This document shows, piece by piece, positions 1-7,124 of a DNA stretch of 36,168 nt. Numbering within the stretch: position 1 is the first letter of the stretch; every line of letters starts with the position of its first letter. The DNA is from JBKPRX01 sp046734795 (GTDB lineage Bacteria > Actinomycetota > Thermoleophilia > Gaiellales > Gaiellaceae): assembly GCA_046734795.1 (NCBI GenBank), contig JBKPRX010000182.1, positions 1 to 36,168 of the forward strand. Direction: 5' to 3'. A program made the translations under genes and the position numbers. Below the pieces are notes generated by a model. That model was not told the DNA's origin. It did not search any database and worked only from the letters and a program-made list of their open reading frames with translations.

Positions 1-497
1 TTCGAGCGCCAGTACCGCAAGACCGTCATCGCCCAGTCGACGTACGCGCCGGGATCGTCGGGCCGCATCCAGCTCTCGAGGTACACCGGCCCCGGGTAGA
101 AGACCTTCAACCCGTACGGCCTCGCCTGCTTCACAAACGCGACGTGATCCTCGCCGAGCTTCCCGGCGAAGTTGAATCTCCCGCCGGGCGTCTCCTGCAC
201 TCCCGCGTCGAGGATCGGCCGCACCCTCGTCAACCCGATGCGGCGGTAGAGCGCGGTGAGAATCGTCCGTTGAACGGTTGCCGGGACGATCGTGCGCGGG
301 CTACCGGAAAGGTGCGGATCGCTCCAGACGCGCTCGGAGGTTCCGAAGCCTTGGACGACTTGTCGCTGCGCGCGGAGGTCGACGGTGACGGCGATCGGCG
401 CCGACGGCGAGGCGGACCCGGTCGGACGCGCGGCGAGCGCGACTGCAAGGACCCCGCCGAGCGCGACAACCGCGACGAGAGCCCGGCGAACCGACAT
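1..497 (-). CDS. Secreted GH30-like glycoside hydrolase, N-terminal part (cut by window edge)
   Basis: Reading from an ATG at 497 gives 165 residues with no stop before the edge, so only the N-terminus is visible. Residues 5-23 form a hydrophobic signal peptide after two arginines, so export is predicted. QVVQGFGTSERVW (46-58) matches the conserved 'QxIxGFG' strand that opens glucosylceramidase-type GH30 proteins. LTRVRPILD (89-97) and KVFYPGPVYLESWMR (131-145) sit where clan GH-A barrels carry their first strands, and ESWMR resembles the 'PxWMK' segment of the family. The catalytic glutamates would lie outside the window. The gene starts 12 bp after the methyltransferase stop on the same strand, so the two are probably co-transcribed. 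A glycosidase here may trim or recycle the surface glycan. GH30 is my best family call; another clan-A family such as GH39 or GH5 is possible. Confidence 0.72.
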   Translation of the reverse strand, partial: MSVRRALVAVVALGGVLAVALAARPTGSASPSAPIAVTVDLRAQRQVVQGFGTSERVWSDPHLSGSPRTIVPATVQRTILTALYRRIGLTRVRPILDAGVQETPGGRFNFAGKLGEDHVAFVKQARPYGLKVFYPGPVYLESWMRPDDPGAYVDWAMTVLRYWRS

Positions 498-509
498 CAG
501 GCAGGGACC

Positions 510-1292
510 CTACGGACGGGCCGGAGGGTCGCTTCTCTTCTCGATCACGACGACCTCCCACGGATCGTCGGAGCGATCGAGCTCGACGAGCTCCGTGGAA
601 TCGCCGAACTCGCGTCGCACACTCGTCCGCGCCTCGCGGTTCCAGAGCGCGTAGTCGCCGTCCTCGATCGCGAGGTTCCACTGGTGCAGCCCTTCGTAGC
701 CGCGAGTCTCCGCCTCGTCGCGTGCGTGCCGCATCACGACATGGCCGCCCACGCGGGTCACACGAAGCATCTGGTCGATCGCCTCCACGACGTCGGCGTG
801 GTGGTCGAGCGCGTTCTCGATGTAGACGAGATCGAACCGCTCCTCGCCGAATCGGTGGACGAGCTGCTCTGTCGGGCAGCTCACCGTCCGCACCGGCGGC
901 GCGATGTCGAACTCGGCGAGGACGTCGTCGTAGTCGTCGGCGAGGAGGTCGACGGCGGTGATCGTCACGCGACGGCCGTTCCAGATTTTGCCGAGCGTCG
1001 TCAACGGGCCCGCGCCGACGTCGAGGATCTCCGGCGACTCCGCGGCGGGATCGAGCCATCGAGCGACGTGCTCCTGCAGGGGCCGCTCCGGGTCGAGGCG
1101 CTGTTGGAGGTCGTCGCCGGCGCGGCCGGCGAAGTACGTGTGCCAGTAGCGGGTCTCGCTCTGCTGGCCCTTCCGCCAGCGGTTGTCCATCCGCGCGAGA
1201 AAGTCGGGAGCCTGCGGCGTCGTGGCGGGCCGCGACGTGAGCGACTTCCACAGCAGGCGGCCGCGCCGACGAAGCTCAGATGCAGCCCTCAC
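510..1292 (-). CDS. Class I SAM-dependent methyltransferase
   Basis: The protein has 260 residues. ILDVGAGPLTTLG (about 88-100) is motif I, the glycine-rich SAM loop, followed by an acidic residue after the second strand (ITAVDLLADDYDD). FDLVYIENALDHHADVVEAIDQMLRVTRVGGHVVM is interrupted here as the usual post-motif region: FDLVYIENALDHH then MLRVTRVGGHVVMRH. There is no membrane segment, so it is cytosolic. The GTG start at 1292 lies 6 nt after a GATAAT box, which supports a leaderless start. It leads a pair with the GH30-like gene downstream. The substrate cannot be read from the sequence; by context it is a sugar nucleotide or lipid-linked glycan. The N-terminus (RRRGRLLWKSL) is basic and may contact membrane lipid. 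Confidence 0.85.
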   Translation of the reverse strand: MRAASELRRRGRLLWKSLTSRPATTPQAPDFLARMDNRWRKGQQSETRYWHTYFAGRAGDDLQQRLDPERPLQEHVARWLDPAAESPEILDVGAGPLTTLGKIWNGRRVTITAVDLLADDYDDVLAEFDIAPPVRTVSCPTEQLVHRFGEERFDLVYIENALDHHADVVEAIDQMLRVTRVGGHVVMRHARDEAETRGYEGLHQWNLAIEDGDYALWNREARTSVRREFGDSTELVELDRSDDPWEVVVIEKRSDPPARP

Positions 1293-1298
1293 GCTGCC

Positions 1299-1304
1299 AT
1301 TATC
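1299..1304 (-). promoter_or_regulatory. Putative -10 box (GATAAT) of the methyltransferase/GH30 unit
   Basis: On the minus strand GATAAT ends 6 nt before the GTG start at 1292. Transcription would start at or next to the start codon, giving a leaderless mRNA. No clear -35 box is seen. Confidence 0.5.
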
Positions 1305-1334
1305 GCGGCGTGCCGGTCGGCCGCCAGTCCGGCC

Positions 1335-1343
1335 GGAGCTAGC
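1335..1343 (-). promoter_or_regulatory. CCGGCTAG-type intergenic motif, copy 1
   Basis: Minus strand reads CCGGCTAGC, about 30 nt upstream of the GATAAT box. The same core (YCGGCTAGG) recurs in most promoter-bearing spacers of the window. Its function is unknown; it could be a regulator site or a second -10 region. Confidence 0.35.
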
Positions 1344-1433
1344 CGGAAGGCGTGGCGAAGTCGCGCGCAGCGGTCGCGTCGTTTCCTCTCTGGATTCGAG
1401 CGAGGCGGCCGAACGAGCTACCGCGGCGGCCGC

Positions 1434-1442
1434 TCGGCTAGG
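1434..1442 (+). promoter_or_regulatory. YCGGCTAGG motif, copy 2, overlapping an aminotransferase stop codon
   Basis: Plus strand reads TCGGCTAGG. It covers the TAG stop of the aminotransferase on the minus strand, so part of its conservation could be chance. Same core as the other intergenic copies. Confidence 0.25.
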
Positions 1443-2544
1443 CCGACGCGCAGGCGCGACGGACGGCCGCGATCACCGTCTCGACCTCGCGCTGCGTCAG
1501 CTCGGGGAAGAGCGGCAGGCTGACGACTTGCCGCGCCAGCCGTTCGCTCTCGTCCAGGCGACGCCCGCTCGGTGCGAGCTGCCGGTACGCAGGATGGCCG
1601 TGAACCGGCCGCGGGTAGTGCACGAGAGTCTCGACGCCGTCGTCTCTCAGCGCTTCGCGAAAGCCGTCTCGGTCCTGTGTCGCGACGACGAACAAGTGGT
1701 AGACGTGGCGCCGACCATCCGCCTCGACCGGCAAGTCGATCGGCAGGCCCGCGAACGACTCGGTATACGCAGCGGCGATCTCGCGCCGACGCTCCGTCCA
1801 CCGTTCGAGTTGAGCGAGCTTGGCGCGCAGCAGCGCGGCTTGCATCGTGTCGAGGCGGCTATTCCGGCCCGACCTCACGGATAGATAACGCTCGCTCTCG
1901 CCATAACTGCGGAGCAGTCGCGCTTGACGGGCCACACTTGGATCACTGGTCACGACAGCGCCGCCGTCGCCGAGCGCACCGAGGTTCTTCGTCGGATAGA
2001 AGCTGAACGCCGCCGCGTCGCCGAGAGCACCCGCGCGCCGTCCGCGATCGGCCGCGCCGTGCGCCTGCGCAGCATCCTCGACCACCTTGAGATCTCGCCG
2101 AGCTGCGAGCTCGACGATCGCAGGCATATCGGCGCATTGGCCGTAGAGGTGCACGGGCACGATCGCCCGCGTTCGTTCGGTGAGTGCTTCTTCGATCCGC
2201 GCCGGGTCGATCGTGTACGTCTCCGGGTCGACGTCGGCCAGCACTGGAACCGCGCCAGCAGCCTCGATCGCCGCAATCGTCGGCACGCACGTGTTCGCCG
2301 CTGTGACCACTTCGTCGCCGGGACCGACGCCGACCGCCTGCAGCCCAATCGTCAGCGCATCGGTTCCGCTTGCGACGCCAATTGCAGCGCTTGCCCCACA
2401 GAACGCTGCGAAGTCGCGCTCGAACTCCTCGACCGCTGGACCGAGGACGAAACGGCTTTCGTTCAGGACGGACGCGATCGTCGAATCGATCTCGGTGCGG
2501 AGGTCCGCGATCTGTCGCGAGAGATCGAGGAACGGAACGTTCAG
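1438..2544 (-). CDS. DegT/DnrJ/EryC1/StrS family PLP-dependent sugar aminotransferase
   Basis: The protein transfers an amino group, usually from glutamate, to a keto-sugar nucleotide. Full homology begins at NVPFLDLSRQIADL and continues through GPAVEEFERDFAAF, so the protein must start near 2544. The only standard start codon in frame is GTG at 2310, which would delete about 78 conserved residues. The best candidate is CTG at 2542-2544, overlapping the upstream SDR stop as CTGA, with GGGG just before it. This gives 368 residues, normal for the family. VEDAAQAHGA (155-164) holds the aspartate that binds the PLP ring nitrogen; FSFYPTKNLGALGDGGA (180-196) carries the Schiff-base lysine K186. 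It is coupled to the SDR at 2541-3554, which probably supplies or processes the keto-sugar. It is a paralogue of the aminotransferase at 22017-23153. Closest named types by memory are FdtB, QdtB and WbpE; the exact sugar is unknown. Confidence 0.88.
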   Translation of the reverse strand: MNVPFLDLSRQIADLRTEIDSTIASVLNESRFVLGPAVEEFERDFAAFCGASAAIGVASGTDALTIGLQAVGVGPGDEVVTAANTCVPTIAAIEAAGAVPVLADVDPETYTIDPARIEEALTERTRAIVPVHLYGQCADMPAIVELAARRDLKVVEDAAQAHGAADRGRRAGALGDAAAFSFYPTKNLGALGDGGAVVTSDPSVARQARLLRSYGESERYLSVRSGRNSRLDTMQAALLRAKLAQLERWTERRREIAAAYTESFAGLPIDLPVEADGRRHVYHLFVVATQDRDGFREALRDDGVETLVHYPRPVHGHPAYRQLAPSGRRLDESERLARQVVSLPLFPELTQREVETVIAAVRRACASA

Positions 2545-3554
2545 TCGTCGCCCCAGTAGTGCTCGCGGTGCTCGCGGTAGAACGCGAGCGACGCCTCAAC
2601 GCCCTCGCGCAACGAGACAGTGGGCGACCAGCCGAGGTCGGCCCGGATCCGCGAGGAATCGGCGTAGTAGTCGCCGATGTCGATCGTCTTTCGCTCCGGC
2701 GGAAAAGGAACAAGCCGATACTGGCCCGCTCGAACGTCTACGTCGATGAGCAGCTCGGCCAGCTCGCGAAGCGTAACGACCTCGTCGCCTCCGAGGTTGT
2801 AGACCTTTCCGATCGCCTCCTCGCGAATGGCCGCGAGCAAGAATGCTTGCACTGCATCGTCGACGTAGTTGAAGTCGCGCCGTTGCGTCCCGTCACCGAA
2901 CACGAGCAGCTCCTCACCCGAAAGCAGCTGACGGAACCAGAAGCCGAGAAAGGTCTGCCTCGCGTCCCTGACGCGCATCCGAGGACCGTAGGTATTCGTC
3001 AGGCGAAGAACGCAGACGCGGAGGCCATAGACGGATCCGTACAGCAGGTGGTACCACTCGCCGGCCGTCTTGTTGATGCCGTTCACGTCGACCGGGACAA
3101 TCGGGTGCTGCTCGTCGACAGGAAGGTATTGCGGTCGTCCGTAGATCTGACGCGTGCTCGCGAACACGATGCGGACCTCGGGGTTGTGGCGCCGGCAGGC
3201 CTCGAGGATTGAGAGCTGACTTCGGCAGTTGATCTCGAGGTCCGTATACGGATTCTCCATCGAGTCGAGATGACTGGTCTGCCCGGCGAGGTTGAAGACG
3301 ACATCTTGGCCTTGGATCAGGTACTGCAGGCTGTGCTCGTCGCGGATGTCCGAGATGTTGAGCGTGACCCTCTCATCGAGTCCGGCGATGTTGTGGAGGT
3401 TCCCGCCGTATTCGGGGACGAGCGAATCGACAAGCACGACGTCGCTGCCGGCCCGCACGAGCTCGCGCGCAAGGTTCGAGCCGATGAAGCCCACCCCGCC
3501 CGTGATGAGAACGCGCTTCCCGGCAAACGCCTCGATCAGCTCAGGCGCGACCAT
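2541..3554 (-). CDS. NAD-dependent sugar epimerase/dehydratase (extended SDR)
   Basis: The 337-residue protein has the Rossmann signature VLITGGVGFIGSNLAREL (about 15-32), then DVVLVDSL, where the acidic residue binds the NAD ribose. FASTRQIYG supplies the usual Ser/Thr position. The expected YxxxK dyad reads NGINK (in PVDVNGINKTAGEWYH), so asparagine replaces the catalytic tyrosine while the lysine remains. TQRRDFNYVDDAV and the C-terminal IRADLGWSP are typical of nucleotide-sugar SDRs such as dTDP-glucose dehydratases and UDP-sugar epimerases. The ATG at 3554 is preceded by GGAG at 5 nt. It is the first gene of a two-gene unit, its stop overlapping the aminotransferase start. Nucleotide-sugar modification is well supported; the specific reaction is not, and the missing Tyr makes standard 4,6-dehydration doubtful. 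Confidence 0.88.
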   Translation of the reverse strand: MVAPELIEAFAGKRVLITGGVGFIGSNLARELVRAGSDVVLVDSLVPEYGGNLHNIAGLDERVTLNISDIRDEHSLQYLIQGQDVVFNLAGQTSHLDSMENPYTDLEINCRSQLSILEACRRHNPEVRIVFASTRQIYGRPQYLPVDEQHPIVPVDVNGINKTAGEWYHLLYGSVYGLRVCVLRLTNTYGPRMRVRDARQTFLGFWFRQLLSGEELLVFGDGTQRRDFNYVDDAVQAFLLAAIREEAIGKVYNLGGDEVVTLRELAELLIDVDVRAGQYRLVPFPPERKTIDIGDYYADSSRIRADLGWSPTVSLREGVEASLAFYREHREHYWGDD

Positions 3555-3592
3555 CGAGCTCCAGGGATGAAAGGTCGTCGGAGGACGTCGGC

Positions 3593-3611
3593 GCTCCGCG
3601 TCTCGCGGAGC
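3593..3611 (-). promoter_or_regulatory. Perfect 8-bp hairpin in the leader of the SDR/aminotransferase unit
   Basis: GCTCCGCG pairs with CGCGGAGC around a 3-nt loop. It lies between a possible -10 box (TAGATT, 3635-3640 on the minus strand) and the GGAG ribosome site, so it would be transcribed in the 5' leader. No T-run follows, so it is not a standard terminator. Confidence 0.4.
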
Positions 3612-3634
3612 TCGGCTGCAGCCTTCACCAACCG

Positions 3635-3640
3635 AATCTA
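3635..3640 (-). promoter_or_regulatory. Putative -10 box (TAGATT) for the SDR/aminotransferase unit
   Basis: Minus strand TAGATT fits TANNNT. It would give a leader of about 70 nt containing the hairpin at 3593-3611 and a Shine-Dalgarno GGAG. TAGGGT inside the nearby CTAG motif (3677-3682) is an alternative -10. Confidence 0.35.
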
Positions 3641-3668
3641 TCGTGACGATCCGGGCGGGCTCCGTGAT

Positions 3669-3704
3669 GGACAGGCAACCCTAGCCGGAGGGCGGGACCT
3701 GTCC
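3669..3704. promoter_or_regulatory. Inverted repeat framing a YCGGCTAGG motif between divergent genes
   Basis: GGACAGG (3669-3675) and CCTGTCC (3698-3704) are perfect inverted arms 22 bp apart. Between them the minus strand reads TCCGGCTAGGG (CTAG at 3681-3684). The element sits midway between the two divergent promoters, 35-41 bp from each -10 box, and could be a shared operator. Confidence 0.4.
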
Positions 3705-3718
3705 GCGAACAGCCAACC

Positions 3719-3724
3719 TAGACT
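3719..3724 (+). promoter_or_regulatory. Putative -10 box (TAGACT) of the plus-strand methyltransferase operon
   Basis: TAGACT ends 6 nt before the GTG at 3731. There is no Shine-Dalgarno between them, so a leaderless transcript is likely. The following TCGAAC is nearly repeated after the -10 box at 23243. Confidence 0.5.
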
Positions 3725-3730
3725 TCGAAC

Positions 3731-4495
3731 GTGGCCGCGCCAGCCATCGCTCCCGGCGTCCCAGCCGAGTACTACGCCCGCCTCGCGGAGGTGGACGAGC
3801 AGCACTGGTGGTACCGCGGCATGCTCGCGATCGAGCTCGCGCTCCTCGGCGACCGGCTCGACCGTGCGCGAGCGTTGCTCGACGCCGGCTGCGGTCCGGG
3901 CGGATTGCTGCGTTGGGCCGTCGACTCAGGTCGGTTCGAGACCGTCGCCGGCGTCGACCTTGGCTCCGACGCGGTCGCGTTCGCGAAGCAGCGGGTGCCG
4001 GAGGCGGACGTCCGTGTCGCCGCACTGCACGAGCTTCCGTTCGACGACGGAAGCTTCGACCTGATCGTCAGCCACGACGTCCTCCAACACATCCACGAGC
4101 GAGACGTCGAGGCGAGCCTGCGCGAGCTCCGGCGCGTGCTCGTGCCGACCGGCGCGCTGCTCCTGCGGACGAACGGCTCTCGTCACCTCCGGCGCGAGCG
4201 CGACGACTGGCGCGCGTACGACCGGACCTCGCTCGAAGAGACGCTGCGCACCGGCGGCTTCAATCCGGAGCGCGTGAGCTACGTCAACGTCGTCGTGTCG
4301 CTCGCCGCCGCGGTCCGCGGACGCGCACCGCATGCGCCGAACGAGACTCGACACGGGGTGCCGTCGAGCGACGAAGGACGGCTCCGGCGCGCAGTCGGCT
4401 CGCGTCTTTTGGCCGCCGAGAGACGCTGGCTCGCCCGTCCGGGACGGACGCTGCCGTACGGCCACAACCTGCTCGCCGTCGCGACACCGGCCTGA
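3731..4495 (+). CDS. Class I SAM-dependent methyltransferase (Methyltransf_11/12 type)
   Basis: The protein has 254 residues. EQHWWYRGM near residues 24-32 is a segment I associate with methyltransferases of glycan clusters. LLDAGCGPGGLL (about 49-60) is the SAM-binding motif I, VAGVDLGSDAV gives the acidic residue of motif II, and FDDGSFDLIVSHDVLQHIHE is the post-I region around the active site, followed by LRELRRVLVPTGALLL. The GTG start is chosen because it follows a -10 box by 6 nt. It leads a four-gene plus-strand unit (methyltransferase, sulfotransferase-like, deacetylase, methyltransferase). The C-terminal 60 residues are rich in arginine and not typical of the core fold. Substrate unknown, probably a sugar or glycolipid. 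Confidence 0.86.
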   Translation: MAAPAIAPGVPAEYYARLAEVDEQHWWYRGMLAIELALLGDRLDRARALLDAGCGPGGLLRWAVDSGRFETVAGVDLGSDAVAFAKQRVPEADVRVAALHELPFDDGSFDLIVSHDVLQHIHERDVEASLRELRRVLVPTGALLLRTNGSRHLRRERDDWRAYDRTSLEETLRTGGFNPERVSYVNVVVSLAAAVRGRAPHAPNETRHGVPSSDEGRLRRAVGSRLLAAERRWLARPGRTLPYGHNLLAVATPA

Positions 4496-4496
4496 C

Positions 4497-5366
4497 GTGA
4501 GCAACCTCGTCTTCATCAGCGGCGACTTCTCGTCCGGCACGACGTTGCTCTTCACGCTCTTTCGCAACGTCGACGGCACGCATTGCCTGTACGAGCCGCT
4601 GCACGAGCGACTCCTCGAGTACCTCGTCTGGACGCCGCGCGCATACGAGGGCCACTCGTTCGTCGGCGACTACTTTCGCGAGTACAAGGGCTTCGACGAG
4701 ATCCCGCAGCTCTTCGATCCCGCCTGGGGCCTCAGCGGCTACCACCTCGGCGCCGAGGACGAGGCGCCCGAGCTCGAACGGTACCTCGCGTACCTCATCG
4801 GCAGCGCATACGGACGCGCACCGAGCGTCGTGCTCAAGGACAACCGCTTCACGTTCCGGTTCCCGTGGCTGAAGCGAAAATTCCCGACGGCGCGCATCGT
4901 CAACATCTACCGGGAACGCGACGACCAGTGGCGAAGCTGGGTCCGCCGGGCGCAGGAGTACACCCGCCGCGAGGACGTCGGCCAGGATGGCGTCGACTTC
5001 ATGGGCTTTCGCCTCGCCGCCTGGTGCGAGGATCTCGCGCCGCACTATCCCGAGCTCGCGGCAAGCGCTTCGACGTCCGGCTACGAGCGCTTCTCGAAGC
5101 TCTGGGAGCTGAGCCGAGCCGAGCACGAGGCGCACGCCGACATCTGCGTCGAGCTCGGTGAGCTCCGGAACGACTTCGACGGTTCGCTTGGACGCATCTC
5201 CGCCGCGACAGGAGTGACGCTCGACCCGGCGGCGTTGCGACATCTCGTCGCGCCGACCGTCGAGCACCGCGCGAAGCGAAGCGACGTGCGCAAGCGGCTC
5301 GACCGCCTCGTCGACCGCGCCGGCATGCGCTACGCCGAGGTGCGAGTTCGCGCCCGCAAGCACTGA
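4497..5366 (+). CDS. Sulfotransferase-like protein (PAPS-binding P-loop fold)
   Basis: The protein has 289 residues from the GTG at 4497, 1 nt after the previous stop; longer readings of the frame would run through the methyltransferase. The N-terminus LVFISGDFSSGTTLLFTLFR (4-23) fits the 5'-phosphosulfate-binding P-loop of sulfotransferases, where a SGxxxSGTT pattern grips PAPS. VVLKDNRFTFRFPWLKRKFPTARIVNIYRERDDQWRS is broken here as VVLKDNRFTF, then FPTARIVNIYRERDDQW, which fits the 3'-phosphate-binding strand with its R and S residues. Family enzymes transfer sulfate from PAPS to sugar hydroxyls. In the context of a deacetylase and glycosyltransferases, sulfation of a glycan is likely. PAPS synthesis genes are not in the window. 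A kinase-like P-loop protein is the alternative. Confidence 0.75.
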   Translation: MSNLVFISGDFSSGTTLLFTLFRNVDGTHCLYEPLHERLLEYLVWTPRAYEGHSFVGDYFREYKGFDEIPQLFDPAWGLSGYHLGAEDEAPELERYLAYLIGSAYGRAPSVVLKDNRFTFRFPWLKRKFPTARIVNIYRERDDQWRSWVRRAQEYTRREDVGQDGVDFMGFRLAAWCEDLAPHYPELAASASTSGYERFSKLWELSRAEHEAHADICVELGELRNDFDGSLGRISAATGVTLDPAALRHLVAPTVEHRAKRSDVRKRLDRLVDRAGMRYAEVRVRARKH

Positions 5367-6370
5367 TGCCGCTCACGCGCCCACGCCGCGAGCGCACACA
5401 GCCGATGTGCCTGATCCTCCTGTACCACCGGATCGGCGGTGACGGCAACGACCCGCTCGGCCTGAGCGTCTCGGCGGAACGCTTTGCCGAGCACGTGCAG
5501 CTGATCGCCGGCCGCTTCAAGCCGCTCGCGCTCTCGACGCTCGTGCAACGGCTCCGCGACGGCACCGCGATCGAGCGTGCGGTCTGCGTGACCTTCGACG
5601 ACGGCTACTCGGGAATCGTCGACCACGCGCTCGAGCCGCTGGCGCGCCACGGCGTGCCGGCGACGATGTTCGTACCGGCCGGCTCCGTCGGCTCGAAGCG
5701 CGAGTTTTGGTGGGACGAGCTCGAGGCGTTGCTCCTCGGGACGCCCGATCCTCCCGCGGCGATCGACCTCGAGCTCGGCGGCCGCCGCCGGCGCTGGTCG
5801 CTGTCGGAGCGCATCCGTCGTCCGCTCATCCGCGGCCGCCAGTACCGATTGAGCGATCGCGAGCGGGCGTACTACGGAATCGTCCGGGCTCTGATGGGAG
5901 CGCCGGCCGACGAGCGTGAGCGAGTCGTCGCCGAGGTGGCGGCCGCCGTCGGCGTCGAGCGGCCGACGCGTCGCTCGCGAATGCCGCTCGAGACTTCGGA
6001 GCTCGAATCGCTCGCGCGAGCCGAAGGGTGCGAGGTTGGGGCCCACACCGTCTCGCACCGCCGACTCGCGGTTCTCGACGACACCGAGCGGCGACAGGAG
6101 ATCGGGCCGGACCGCCGCACGCTCGAGGAGCTGAGCGGCAAGCCAGTGACGAGCTTTGCGTATCCATACGGCGGGCCGAAGGACTACGGCCGCCAAGACG
6201 TCGCAGCGGTCCGGGAAGCCGGCTACGAGTCCGCGTGCGCGAACGTCCAGGATGCGGTGCGAGCCGACGCGTCGATCTTCGAGCTGCCGCGATTGATCGT
6301 CCACGATTGGGATCGCGCCACGTTCGCGGAGCAGCTCGAGCAGTGGTCTTCCGCGGACGGACGGGGATGA
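5366..6370 (+). CDS. Polysaccharide deacetylase (NodB homology, carbohydrate esterase 4)
   Basis: The protein has 334 residues. TFDDGY (76-81) is NodB motif 1 with catalytic and metal-binding aspartates D78 and D79. HTVSH (227-231) is the metal-binding HxxxH motif 2, and SFAYPYGG (263-270) is motif 3. Between motifs 1 and 2 there is an insertion of about 145 residues with FWWDELEALL, seen in deacetylases of polysaccharide clusters. No signal peptide is visible, so it probably acts in the cytosol on a lipid-linked or nucleotide sugar, or is exported by an unseen route. The ATG overlaps the previous stop as TGATG; a second ATG at 5405, directly before CLILLYHRIGG, is possible. It removes N- or O-acetyl groups from sugars by family knowledge. 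Confidence 0.88.
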   Translation: MPLTRPRRERTQPMCLILLYHRIGGDGNDPLGLSVSAERFAEHVQLIAGRFKPLALSTLVQRLRDGTAIERAVCVTFDDGYSGIVDHALEPLARHGVPATMFVPAGSVGSKREFWWDELEALLLGTPDPPAAIDLELGGRRRRWSLSERIRRPLIRGRQYRLSDRERAYYGIVRALMGAPADERERVVAEVAAAVGVERPTRRSRMPLETSELESLARAEGCEVGAHTVSHRRLAVLDDTERRQEIGPDRRTLEELSGKPVTSFAYPYGGPKDYGRQDVAAVREAGYESACANVQDAVRADASIFELPRLIVHDWDRATFAEQLEQWSSADGRG

Positions 6371-6380
6371 TGGAGTCGTG

Positions 6381-7124
6381 ATGCGCGCGGTGAACACGGC
6401 GGTGCGGCTCTTCGCGGAGACCTTCGAGCCCGGCGGGCCGATCGTCGAGCTCGGCTCGAAGTACCTGCCCGGGGCGGAAGAGCTGTCGGACTTGCGGCGC
6501 TATTTTCCCGGCCGCGAGTACCTCGGCTGCGACGCGCGGAGCGGTCTCGGGGTCGATCGCATCGAAAACGCCGAAGCGCTCTCGTTTGCCGACGGCTTTG
6601 CGGGCGCGGTCGTGATGTGCGACATGCTCTCGCACACGCCGCGGCCGGGCCGCATCATCGCGGAGGCTCGGCGCATCCTCAGCGACGACGGCGTGGCGAT
6701 CGTGTCGGCGCCGTTCAATTACCGGCTCAACGGCTTTCCGACCGACTACTGGCGATTCAGCGCGAGCGGCCTTTGGGTGCTGCTCGACGAAGCCGGCTTC
6801 GAAGACGTCTGCGTCTTCTCGATCGGTCCGGATGTGAAGCCGCGCGTCGTCGTCGGCGTAGCGGCGCCGAAGCCTTCACCAGCACACGCGGAGAAGCGAC
6901 GCGCGTTCGAAGAACGCGTCGCGACGACGTACAAGAGCGGACGGCTTCACGCACACGCGGACACGGCTGCCAAAGCAGCGCGCGATCTCCTCGGGACCGT
7001 CCTCGGCCGCGCACGTCTCGGCGTCCGCTTCTTCGACCCGAACGACGCCGGCGGCTATTGGAAGGTCACCGACGGGCCCGAGGCGGTCGTGTCCGAGCAC
7101 GCGCAGCGATCGAGCGACGACTAG
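6381..7124 (+). CDS. SAM-dependent methyltransferase
   Basis: The protein has 247 residues. GGPIVELGSKYLPG (about 18-31) takes the place of motif I, YLGCDARSGLGVDRIENAE carries the acidic SAM-ribose residue, and GAVVMCDMLSHTPRPGRIIAEARRILSDDG is broken here as VVMCDMLSHTPRP and ARRILSDDGVAIVSAPF, the usual motif II-III region. FPTDYWRFSASGL resembles methyltransferases of lipopolysaccharide clusters. ATG at 6381 is chosen because GGAG lies 5 nt upstream; GTG at 6378 is the alternative. It follows the deacetylase by 10 bp. Its stop (7122-7124) is interlocked with that of the flippase on the other strand in one CTAG. Substrate not readable. Confidence 0.8.
   Translation: MRAVNTAVRLFAETFEPGGPIVELGSKYLPGAEELSDLRRYFPGREYLGCDARSGLGVDRIENAEALSFADGFAGAVVMCDMLSHTPRPGRIIAEARRILSDDGVAIVSAPFNYRLNGFPTDYWRFSASGLWVLLDEAGFEDVCVFSIGPDVKPRVVVGVAAPKPSPAHAEKRRAFEERVATTYKSGRLHAHADTAAKAARDLLGTVLGRARLGVRFFDPNDAGGYWKVTDGPEAVVSEHAQRSSDD

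Noticed and set aside
144..1523. Long plus-strand frame opposite the methyltransferase and GH30-like genes
   Set aside because: Charged low-complexity composition typical of GC-rich antisense frames; the minus strand has clear SAM and glycosidase motifs.
2180..3212. Plus-strand frames opposite the SDR and aminotransferase
   Set aside because: No domain similarity; antisense composition.
3555..3730. JUMPstart/ops-type element for a RfaH-like antiterminator ahead of the glycan operons
   Set aside because: I found no GGCGGTAG-type ops sequence in this or the other promoter spacers, and that system is known from proteobacteria.
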